In this document: positions 1-8,700 of the stretch, one piece after another
How the letters are laid out: each line of letters begins with the position of its first letter
Position numbering within the stretch: position 1 is the first letter of the stretch
NCBI GenBank assembly: GCA_002308255.1
Contig: DBVZ01000086.1
Location: 22,594 to 34,381, forward strand
Source: Lachnospiraceae bacterium UBA1251
GTDB lineage: Bacteria > Bacillota > Clostridia > Lachnospirales > Lachnospiraceae
Length of the DNA: 11,788 nucleotides
Direction: 5' to 3'
Notes under the pieces: generated by a model
What the model was told of the DNA's origin: nothing
Database searches by the model: none
Seen by the model: only the letters and a program-made list of their open reading frames with translations
Position numbers and translations under genes: made by a program

Positions 1-56
1 AAAGCGTTCAAATAAAAACAAATTCCGGAAAGAACGGAAAAGCAAAGGTGAACAAA

Positions 57-76
57 GCGGCATGGCTTCATGCGGC
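57..76 (+). other. Short hairpin upstream of the tubulin-like gene's ribosome binding site
   Basis: GCGGCATG (57-64) pairs with CATGCGGC (69-76) around a GCTT tetraloop, with one internal G-G mismatch. It lies 13 nt upstream of the Shine-Dalgarno. No T-run follows, so it is not an intrinsic terminator. It could be an mRNA processing or stability element, or chance. No convincing -35/-10 pair is visible in positions 1-102, so the promoter may lie before the window. Confidence 0.3.
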
Positions 77-102
77 AGCAATAATAAGCAGGAGGAAAGG
101 AA

Positions 103-3100
103 ATGATAGCACCAACCATCGTAATCGGACTCGGAGGAATCGGTTCGGATATCTGCTGCAGAGTATCGCGGCTGGTAAAGGACAAAGAGCAGAGAAGAAG
201 AATCCGCTTCGTCTGCATCGATACGGATATTAACGACCTTACACAGCGGCAGGAAGAAGATCCGAGGCTGATCACGATCCAGACCTCCGCGCCTTACACT
301 GTGGCAAATTATCTGAAGACCAATACGCGGGCTGACGAGAAATGGTTCCCGAAACACAACATTCTTTCGGGAAAGACGCCGACGGAAGGCGCCGGCCAGG
401 TCCGCGCGATCAGCCGTCTCGCCTTTGACGAAGCGGTCCGCGAAGGCCGCATGATGGCACTCACGAAAGCCATTGAGGAGCTGTATTTCCTGGACGGCGC
501 TGCCGAACCGCAGGCGGTCCGCATCATGATCGTCTCGACACTGGCGGGCGGCACGGGTTCCGGTATCGTTCTTCCGGTGGCGCTGTATGTCAGGAACTTC
601 CTGGAGACCCGCTTCCACAAGAGCGCTTCGGTCGTCCGCGGATTCTTCCTGCTGCCGGAGATCATGTTCGGCAACAAGAGCCCGGAGGAGTGCGGAAGCC
701 TTTGCTGCAACGCCTACGCTTCGATCCGTGAACTCGACGCGTTCATGCGCCGCGGCGACGGCGCCCTGGAAGGTCCGAAATATAAAGACCTTTCTCTTGA
801 GCTGCCGGATGTCAGCTCCGGAAGCTATGTCGATTACCACGTCTCCCCGTTCAATTTCTGCTTCCTCTATGACAAGAGGAACACGGACGACAAGCAGCTG
901 ATGAGCTTCGCGGACTACAAGGAGCACGCCGCAAATACGATCTACACGCAGGCGATCAGCGGCATCAGCAACCGCTCGAATTCCAACGAAGACAACACCA
1001 TCAAGCCGCTCGTCAAATCCAACGGCCGCAACCGTTTTGCCGGCGCAGGCTCCTCTCTCCTCAAATATCCGAGGGACAGCGTCCTCCGCTATGTCGCGGG
1101 CAAATGGTGCGTACAGGTTATGGACAAGGAATGGCTCGGCATCGACAAAGCCTACCAGAAATACCTCGCTGACCAGAAGGTCCTGCGCCAGAAGAACCCG
1201 AATCTGAAAGACCAGAGCCTCGCCGAGTTCTATATCGACCATGTAGAAAACGGTGAGAAGGGCAGCTTCGAGGAGCAGATCTACTCGATGTGCACGATCG
1301 TCGCGGAAGACGAGAGAGGAAACGAGGAACGCCTCTCCAAGGTCAGCCAGTACACGACCGCGCTGTCGAACTATATCACGGAACAGCTGAAGAGCGACGC
1401 GGAACTGACCAGCATCGGCGCCGCCTATGAAAATGCCTACGACCGCATCAACAAATCCGTCTCCGGCAGCAAGGAAGACGAGAAGATCGCGACGAAGGAA
1501 TACGCGGATGAAATGGAATCGCTGGCAGGCCTCGGCAAGGCGTACGTCAACGCCGCCACGGCAGCGGGCAACCGCCTCGGCAGAACGCTCGCGATGCAGC
1601 TCTTCCAGGACGAGAAGGATCATACATCCGACCGCAAACCGTACCGCATCGAGCACCACATGCACGATTCGGACGACAAATTCATTCATCCGAACGCAGT
1701 GCGGTATTTCCTGTACAGCGTGCAGAAGGCATTTACCGAAGGCATCGCGGGCGCGACGGAGCAGCTGGACGGCATTCAGCGCCGTGTAGATCCGTTTGAC
1801 GATCCGAATACGCCGGAGAAAGAGACCGGCATCGATGCCATCGAAGCGAACGAGAAGAAGATCAACAGCCGTTTCGGCGGCAAATCCCGCAGAGAGATCC
1901 TCGGAAAACTCGGCAAACAGCACGAGGCGGCGTTCGAGTACGGCACGCTCCTCATCAAGAAGGCGCTGTTCGAGGAAGGACAGAATTATCTCCGTTCGAT
2001 GAGCGACGCGTATGAAAAATTCTATACGAACTTCGACCATTATCTGGAGAGGACCCGCCTCGAGACCGGCGAGATCGAGCGCAAATACGTCAACGGCGAA
2101 GGCAAGGCGACCCGTTATGTCTGTGCGAGTGAAGCGTGCCTTAAGGGAATGCTTGCGGAAATGCCCTGCAGCGGTGAAAATACCAGCGTCAACGGCGATC
2201 TCAGCGCGGCGATCTATCATGAGATGAAGATGTATGCGGTCATGGTGAAAAAGCCGAACGCAAGTCTTTATTTCGAAAAACTGTATAATGACCGGATCAT
2301 GGGATTCTGGGAGGAAAGAGTGCTCGACAGCCATGCCGTCCGCATCAATATGGACGTTCTCACCGCTCTCGAAACGGAAGCGGATTATGAGAGGGAAGAG
2401 GCGATGACCGACGATCAGAAGCGCTACTATGCCGCCGCGGTCCTCAGGGAGGCAGAACGCCTCGCGGCCCCGTTCATCGAGGAGACGATGGGCGAGATCC
2501 GTCATCCGTTCACGATCTGCGCCTACAATCCGAAGGTCATGGGACCGGCGGACAGCACAAGACGCGCGTTCGTCAACAAAAATATCAACGATGCCCTCGG
2601 CGGACAGGCGGACGAGAACGTCAGCGAATACGAGCTCATGGTCTACAAGGCGATCTACAATATCAGCGCCGGTGATCTCGAGCGCTTCCGCGCGCCGGAA
2701 GGCAATAACACGATGGGCGGCGAGTACTATGCCTCCTATGTGGATACGATCCGCCAGCTGGGACCGGATTCCTCGAAGAATAAAGTTCTGACACCCCATA
2801 TCGACCGCCGCTGGCATCTCGTCAAATATATGCCGGATCTCGACGACCGCAACCAGGCTATCCTCGAGGACGAGATGGGCAGAGCGCTTGCGTGGGGACT
2901 GATTACCGGCAAGATCGAGCAGATCCCGCCGAGAGCCGGCGCGGGACAGGAGCATTTCCTGTATCAGCCCAAAGGCCGCAGAAGCAAGGAATTTGTGGTC
3001 TCCAACGGCACGCCGTGCGATGAGCTCTACGAAGTCGTCGACGCTCTGGCAATCAATCCGCCGCAGGTCGCGCAGATCCTCAGGGATTACAACAACACGC

Positions 3101-3669
3101 TCGACCGCGAGAAGAGAGACCGTGTGGAACTGCCGGAGAGCCGCCTGATCAATTCTCTCAACTGGCAGGATCCGGTGGACGTGTTCGGCGAGGAGCCGAG
3201 GCTGCACGCCGGCAAACAGAAAATGTTTGCGACGACCGCGGATCCGGTCCACGAGACCTTCCGCATCAAACAGTTTGCGGATTCGCAGAGAGCGTCCGTT
3301 TTCGACCTCCTGTACTGGATCAAGAACAGCACGCCGGTCAATGAGTACTCCGAGGAGGATAACGACAAGCTGTTCGAGAGCATTTTGAAGATGATCGAGG
3401 ACTATGTCGGCGCATATGTCGGGGAGGCCAAGAAATACGATATCTGCTACAAGATCCTGATCGATCAGTTCATCCTGTTCCTGAACAACCTCATGGATCC
3501 GGCGATCGACAGACCGAAGAACAGACTGTATGATTCGTGCGTGGCGAGCATCCGCGATCTTCTGGAAGAACGTCTGGAAGATCTATATGAGATGGAATCC
3601 GAAAAGACAGGTGTCTTTGACGAACTCTATTCGCAGGCTGTCGCCGCTGCGGAAGCCGCGCAGCAGTAA
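103..3669 (+). CDS. Tubulin/FtsZ-like GTPase (Tubulin_2-type) with long C-terminal extension
   Basis: Cytosolic GTPase of the tubulin/FtsZ superfamily, expected to bind GTP and possibly polymerise; its role here is unknown. The N-terminus has the nucleotide-binding glycine loop VIGLGGIG (residues 7-14) and an IDTD strand end (39-42). The tubulin signature T4 loop AGGTGSG is at residues 148-154. The strand FNFCFLYD (250-257) and RNRFAGAG...YP (about 309-323) fit the later part of the bacterial tubulin-like domain. The core covers roughly the first 350-400 residues. The remaining ~800 residues are charged, mostly helical in appearance, without a recognised domain, and lack membrane segments. 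The start is set by AGGAGG at 90-95, 7 nt before the ATG. Gene 2 follows after 139 nt. The GTPase assignment is strong; the exact equivalent of the T7 catalytic acidic residue could not be placed, so GTP hydrolysis is uncertain. Confidence 0.88.
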   Translation: MIAPTIVIGLGGIGSDICCRVSRLVKDKEQRRRIRFVCIDTDINDLTQRQEEDPRLITIQTSAPYTVANYLKTNTRADEKWFPKHNILSGKTPTEGAGQVRAISRLAFDEAVREGRMMALTKAIEELYFLDGAAEPQAVRIMIVSTLAGGTGSGIVLPVALYVRNFLETRFHKSASVVRGFFLLPEIMFGNKSPEECGSLCCNAYASIRELDAFMRRGDGALEGPKYKDLSLELPDVSSGSYVDYHVSPFNFCFLYDKRNTDDKQLMSFADYKEHAANTIYTQAISGISNRSNSNEDNTIKPLVKSNGRNRFAGAGSSLLKYPRDSVLRYVAGKWCVQVMDKEWLGIDKAYQKYLADQKVLRQKNPNLKDQSLAEFYIDHVENGEKGSFEEQIYSMCTIVAEDERGNEERLSKVSQYTTALSNYITEQLKSDAELTSIGAAYENAYDRINKSVSGSKEDEKIATKEYADEMESLAGLGKAYVNAATAAGNRLGRTLAMQLFQDEKDHTSDRKPYRIEHHMHDSDDKFIHPNAVRYFLYSVQKAFTEGIAGATEQLDGIQRRVDPFDDPNTPEKETGIDAIEANEKKINSRFGGKSRREILGKLGKQHEAAFEYGTLLIKKALFEEGQNYLRSMSDAYEKFYTNFDHYLERTRLETGEIERKYVNGEGKATRYVCASEACLKGMLAEMPCSGENTSVNGDLSAAIYHEMKMYAVMVKKPNASLYFEKLYNDRIMGFWEERVLDSHAVRINMDVLTALETEADYEREEAMTDDQKRYYAAAVLREAERLAAPFIEETMGEIRHPFTICAYNPKVMGPADSTRRAFVNKNINDALGGQADENVSEYELMVYKAIYNISAGDLERFRAPEGNNTMGGEYYASYVDTIRQLGPDSSKNKVLTPHIDRRWHLVKYMPDLDDRNQAILEDEMGRALAWGLITGKIEQIPPRAGAGQEHFLYQPKGRRSKEFVVSNGTPCDELYEVVDALAINPPQVAQILRDYNNTLDREKRDRVELPESRLINSLNWQDPVDVFGEEPRLHAGKQKMFATTADPVHETFRIKQFADSQRASVFDLLYWIKNSTPVNEYSEEDNDKLFESILKMIEDYVGAYVGEAKKYDICYKILIDQFILFLNNLMDPAIDRPKNRLYDSCVASIRDLLEERLEDLYEMESEKTGVFDELYSQAVAAAEAAQQ

Positions 3670-3741
3670 CGCGGTCTTTCCGGTCCGGTGCGCCAAATAA
3701 ACGGGAATGATCCGATACAGCGTTCCGGACCTCATATGACA

Positions 3742-3772
3742 CGGCATGCCGCGCGGAATGCACAGCGTGCCG
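3742..3772 (+). other. Hairpin in the 139-nt gap between genes 1 and 2
   Basis: CGGCATGC (3742-3749) pairs with GCGTGCCG (3765-3772), 8 bp with one G-U pair and a 15-nt loop. A second, longer-range pairing is possible between GGTCCGG (3682-3688) and CCGGACC (3725-3731). Neither is followed by a T-run, so neither looks like an intrinsic terminator. They may set the stoichiometry of gene 1 to gene 2 by protecting or processing the mRNA. The gap otherwise shows no clear promoter. Confidence 0.3.
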
Positions 3773-3794
3773 GAAGTAAGTGCAACCCAGGTTT

Positions 3795-3800
3795 GGAGAC
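3795..3800 (+). promoter_or_regulatory. Ribosome binding site that decides the start of gene 2
   Basis: GGAGAC lies 8 nt before the ATG at 3809. An in-frame ATG at 3746 would add 21 residues, but it sits inside the 3742-3772 hairpin and has no good Shine-Dalgarno. The downstream start is therefore preferred; it opens a natural-looking hydrophobic strand, MLTVIIYK. Confidence 0.7.
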
Positions 3801-3808
3801 TATCGTCT

Positions 3809-5767
3809 ATGCTGACGGTTATTATTTACAAAAAATCCTCACAATATTTTATAGACCGGTACAGGAGCCTGTTCCAACCCTACCTGAGCGCCAAGAAGAT
3901 CGCTTTCTGCTTCTGGGATGAAAACGGCACGGATATCGCCTCCTCATTAGCGACGCTTGCGGACACCGTCCGCGGCGTGCCGAGGTGGAAGGCGATCGTG
4001 GCCCTTCCCCTGACATCGGATATGGAAGAAGCCGCTGTTCAGTGGCGGTACCAGGAAAATCCGTTCGATTACACAGGGAAATATGACGAGATCCCGCAGC
4101 CGGGAGAGGAACCGAAGGTCATGGAGAGCGAAGTGCCGCTCATCCGCCTTGCCCATATGCTGGGCGGGGTCCCCCTTCCGGATCAGAATCTGCCGCCGGA
4201 GGAATACGAGGCGCAGCAGGAGGAATGGGAACGACTGGAAGCGAGGTACAGCTTCGGCTGTGACCGTCCCTCTTTCCTGTACCTGTTCGCTGCCAGGATC
4301 CAGAGGGAAATATCGCTTCCCGACACGACGGACAGGGAGATCATGGAGCGTCATGAGTCGGACAGCTCGATGTTCTGGTACCGCAACCGGTATCCGGCAA
4401 AAGCCCGTTTTATGGTGCAGGACTGCTCCCGTCCGGGGCACGCGCATTTCCGCGAAGACGTCTTCGGTTTCTGGATGACAGTCCTGACGGTCGCGCTCAA
4501 CGATATGCCGACCGGTACGTTTGAAGCATACAAGCTCTATAAAGTGAAGGCGGAAGTTGACAAGAAGACCCTTCACGAGACGTTCAGCGATTATTACAAC
4601 CGGCTGTCCGGCGTGCAGTTCTCGGCGGAAAAACGCATTATCGAGCTCCGCAAGAACACGCACCACACCAGGGAAATGGATGAGCTGCCGCCCTACGAGA
4701 TGCAGATCGACGTCCCGTTTTCCATGGAAAATGAAGAAGCGGCAAAGATCTCTTCCAAAGACATCGGATTTGCGGGCGACTGCCCGGTGAAGGAGGAGGA
4801 ATGGTGGCGCGGCACCGTCTATGAGAGCCGGAGCGCCTTAAGAAAACTGTTCCGGTCCCTGCAGGTCGTGCTGGACCGCTCTTCGATCAGCAGCCGCTTC
4901 AACGCAAAGCTCCTTGAGACCGAGATCCATGAAATGGACGAATATCAGGTCCAGGAGCTCGAAGGGGAGCTGCAGGAGCTGGAGAAGGATATCCTCGTGT
5001 TCAATACCGGCAAAACCCTGCCGATCCGGCAGTTCAACAGTGATCTCGAAGAGGCGGACAAGGCGGCGGTGACTTCCATGAGGAAGAGGATGTCCCGGAG
5101 TCTCACCGTCTGGGCGGGCATTATTATTCTGCTGATCTATCTTGCGGGTTATATTCCGGACATTATCTGGCAGATCCGGAATGATACCCTGGATGGAGAT
5201 TTTGCCGCGCTGATCTTCATCGGGGCGGATCTCCTCACGATCGCGCTGGTGCTCGGACTGTTCTCCTTCCGGTCGGTGATCCGGGCGAAGATACATGATT
5301 ATAACGGCGTCGTGACAAGGATCATGGGGCATATCCGGCAGGCGGGGAAGGTATTTTCCGATTATCTCTCCAAATGCTGCAGCTATATGCGCGGGCAGGG
5401 GATGCTGCAGGCACTCCTCGAGAGGACCATGGTCTCCACGATGAGCATCAAAATGCTGAGCCTCCACAAGGAGAAGCTCGGGGATCAGATGCGCGTGATC
5501 GAGGACTGGCTCGGAGACGCGGATCTCCATGTGCTGCCCGACCGCGGCGAAGCGGGGTACGCCGATTTCAATTTCGAGATCGAACCGCGCAATAACCGGG
5601 AATATCTCATTCATCTCGATTTCTTCGATCTTTCGATCGAGATGGACGACGGGAGCGCGATCCTCGCGCCGTATCCTTTCGTGGATGCGCTGCATGTCCG
5701 CAGGGAATCCCTGTACGAAAAACCTCTGGACGACGAGGAAGACGAGGAAGAAGGTGAGGAAGCATGA
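3809..5767 (+). CDS. Two-helix membrane protein of unknown function, coupled to the DA1-like gene
   Basis: I do not recognise the family. The 652-residue protein has a large N-terminal soluble part (about 1-427). This begins with a strand-rich segment (MLTVIIYK; then FCFWDENGTD) and contains a charged, probably coiled-coil stretch at about 364-396, rich in Glu and Leu. Two membrane helices follow at about 432-453 (AGIIILLIYLAG) and 466-487 (LLTIALVLGLF), joined by a short acidic loop. A C-terminal domain of ~160 residues ends in a very acidic tail (DDEEDEEEGEE). Basic residues before helix 1 (MRKRMSR) and after helix 2 (FRSVIRAK) predict that both soluble parts face the cytosol. Its stop overlaps the next start by ATGA, implying translational coupling and a shared complex with gene 3. 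It could be the membrane anchor or adaptor between the tubulin-like protein and gene 3; this is inference. Confidence 0.85.
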   Translation: MLTVIIYKKSSQYFIDRYRSLFQPYLSAKKIAFCFWDENGTDIASSLATLADTVRGVPRWKAIVALPLTSDMEEAAVQWRYQENPFDYTGKYDEIPQPGEEPKVMESEVPLIRLAHMLGGVPLPDQNLPPEEYEAQQEEWERLEARYSFGCDRPSFLYLFAARIQREISLPDTTDREIMERHESDSSMFWYRNRYPAKARFMVQDCSRPGHAHFREDVFGFWMTVLTVALNDMPTGTFEAYKLYKVKAEVDKKTLHETFSDYYNRLSGVQFSAEKRIIELRKNTHHTREMDELPPYEMQIDVPFSMENEEAAKISSKDIGFAGDCPVKEEEWWRGTVYESRSALRKLFRSLQVVLDRSSISSRFNAKLLETEIHEMDEYQVQELEGELQELEKDILVFNTGKTLPIRQFNSDLEEADKAAVTSMRKRMSRSLTVWAGIIILLIYLAGYIPDIIWQIRNDTLDGDFAALIFIGADLLTIALVLGLFSFRSVIRAKIHDYNGVVTRIMGHIRQAGKVFSDYLSKCCSYMRGQGMLQALLERTMVSTMSIKMLSLHKEKLGDQMRVIEDWLGDADLHVLPDRGEAGYADFNFEIEPRNNREYLIHLDFFDLSIEMDDGSAILAPYPFVDALHVRRESLYEKPLDDEEDEEEGEEA

Positions 5768-8700
5768 CGCTGAATACGAGACAGATCCTGGGCGTTCTGC
5801 TGGCCGCGCTTCCGTTCCTCTTTGTGGCCCTCCGCTCCGGAAAGATCAATTTAAAAAAGACAGAGCGCTCGCATCAGTTCATCCTGCCGATCTTCAGCGT
5901 GGTCTACTCCGCGTACATGATGACGCAGCTCACAAAGCTTACGAACACGCTGGTCCGCCTGATCGGAGCGCTCATTGCCCCGCTCTCCCGGATCCCCGGG
6001 ATCGGGCAGTTCCTGAGCGGCCTTTTCCGCGCGATCTACGCTCTTATGAATATCGGTTTCGGCCTGCAGCTCCTCGTAAATACGGCCGTTATGGCGATCT
6101 ACTGTATCCTGAAGAGGATCCTGCTGCCCGTTATACGGAAATGGTGGAGCAAGTGGAGATGGCTGTACAACCATACCAGCGCGTATTTCTATATTGAGAG
6201 AAAGGAAAGCGCGGCGCTCCGGCAGGAGTATTCCGATCTTCGGAAATACTTTAAGATCGCGTATTACATGGCCGTCTTCCTCGGCTATCTGGACTGCGTC
6301 CTGACGCTGATCCTCTCGTCGAGCGAAGCGTTCCGCTTCCCGTTCTATCCTGTCTTCGGCATCATTGTACTCGGAGAGATCTACTGCTTCCTTGACGGCA
6401 GGACGCCGGACGAGACGGCTGCGGGGCCGGGAACGGAAGATCCCAACATCCCGGATGTGGAATGCGAAGCCGTGATGGAGGAACTCGTGAAGAAGTTCCC
6501 GGACCGCGTTTCCCTGAAAGGCACGCGTCCGAAAATGTCCGCGCCGAGAAGGAAACATGACTGGGCGGAGGAGCTTTCGGCGGGCGACGACCTGGACGAA
6601 GTCGCAGGCACTTATTTCGCGACCCTTGCGGAGGGCGGCGAGAAGATCAATCCGGACTACGTCGAGGTGACAAGGCAGATCCTGCACGATAAAAACGTGC
6701 TGATCTACAATCCTTTCTACAGAGACCTCACCTCGTATCTTCTGCTGCCGATCTTCCATGAGCTGCTCAATAACCGCTCCTGTCTGATCGTGTGCGGAAG
6801 GATCACGGACGAGAAGGACATTATCGACTGGATCACGGGCGGCATCCGCGACGTGACCAACCTGCCGAAGCTCTGGAATATCGCCTCTTTAGAGAGTACG
6901 GGGGCGGAAGCGGACGACATTGACATCGGCGTCCTCGGGTTCCGCAAACTGTATGATCTCGCAGCGATTGCGGCGAACGGGAAGTTCTTTGAGAGAGTAT
7001 CGTTCGTGATCATGCTGGAACCCTCCAATATCCTCGGTACCGGCCAGATGGGCCTGCGCAATGTCGTGCAGTCCTGTGAGAGAGAGACCAAGAAAGTCAC
7101 TTACTGCGCGATCGACCGCAATGCGGACGGTCTTGTCGACGCGCTCAGCCATACGATCCGGCAGAGCGTGACCGAGGTCGTCGCATCGCCCTCGTCCGAA
7201 AGCCCGTACTGCCGCATGTTCTGGAAAGCGGAAGGACCGGGCGTACAGACCCGCATCCTGCCGCGCATCTCCCATTATATGGGACTCGGCGGAGAAGTGG
7301 CGGCGCTCGCGATGAATCTGGGTGTTCAGAACATTCACTGGTACAGCGGAAGCAAGATGCCGCTGCTTGACCTTGGATGGAACATCGAGCAGTATTACGA
7401 ACCGATCTGCCAGTATATCCACTCGCCGCGGGCGCAGGAGGAGATCAAGGCGCGGTTCCATTTCCATGAGAATCTCTGGCAGGCGGAAGCGATGCCGGAT
7501 ACTTTCCTCATGGTGGAAGACGAATTCTGCAATGTTTTCGAGATGGCGAGGACATTTTCAAGCAGGATCGTCCGCAGGGGATTCCTCAACGTACTTGCGG
7601 AATCCTATATGCTTCGCGACTATATGTGCGCGAACAGCGTTCTGTTTACGAATGACAGCAAGGCGATTCCCTCCATCGTGCCGGATTACGCCCGGACGGA
7701 GAGGAATTTCGTCCTTCTGATGCTGATGCTGATGTCGACGCAGCCGATCTATGAGAGTTTCCTTATCAAGGAGCTTGCACTGCACGGCTACGAAGGCCAG
7801 CAAAGTCCGGTGGACCTTTTCCAGGATCTTATCAGGAAACACACCGGAGAATATATCCCGGTGCAGACGATCCACAACGACGCGGTGCTGGGAGGAAGCA
7901 CCTACAGCAGGTTCTCCTACCGCGTGGACCGCTCGGCGGTCGAGTCGGTACTCAATTCCGCCCTCAAGACGGCGCATTATGTTGTTGAAAATGAAGAGAC
8001 GGAAATGTATCCGATGGGCAACCGCCTGATGGACCACATCGAGCAGACGCTGCTGCCGGGACAGTTCTTCAGCTACGACAGCAAGTATTACCAGGTGCGT
8101 TCGATCTCGCCGGCCAACGGTATTATCGTGCGGCGCGCGGCGGATCACATCAATGGGCGTGTGTATTACCGGCAGCTCCGCACCTATCAGGTGAATATAC
8201 GGCACCGGCTGGACGATGCGAGAGACCTGCGGGGCTTTTCGATCGGCAATGCGTTCGCGGATATTGACGTCGCGACGGACGGATACCTTGAGATGAAAGC
8301 GTCCAATCTCCTGACCGATGCGACGGTGGTGCGGCTTGAGAAAGTGCGGAAGCGCTCTGTCGTTTATAAAGAGATCATGGAAGTAAGACTGCCGGATTCG
8401 ACGCCGGAGATCCGCTTCACGATCTGCGTATTGCTCAATGAGCTGCTGAAAACACTCTATCCGAACGAGGCGGGCTATATCGTTGCGGCGGCACCGGACC
8501 TTCCGGAAGACGTGAAGAAGCACGAAGATTATCTGGAGAGGCTCCGTGTGCTCATGCCGGCCCTTTCCGTGGAGGGCGGACAGCCGGACTGCATCTACTT
8601 TATCGAAGACAGCAATATCGATCTCGGGCTGCTCGTATCCATTGACCGCAATTTCCAGCGGATCATGGAGATTATGACCGACTACCTCGACTGGTACCTT

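Noticed and set aside
1..56. Promoter for gene 1, including the TTCCGGAA palindrome at 23-30
   Set aside because: No -35/-10 pair with usual spacing; TTCCGG-type words are common throughout this GC-rich sequence.
3746..3808. Upstream start for gene 2 adding 21 residues
   Set aside because: No Shine-Dalgarno, and the ATG lies inside a hairpin; the ATG at 3809 has GGAG at a good distance.
4838..5695. Open frame on the - strand opposite gene 2
   Set aside because: Antisense shadow; the + strand shows two proper membrane helices and a coupled stop.
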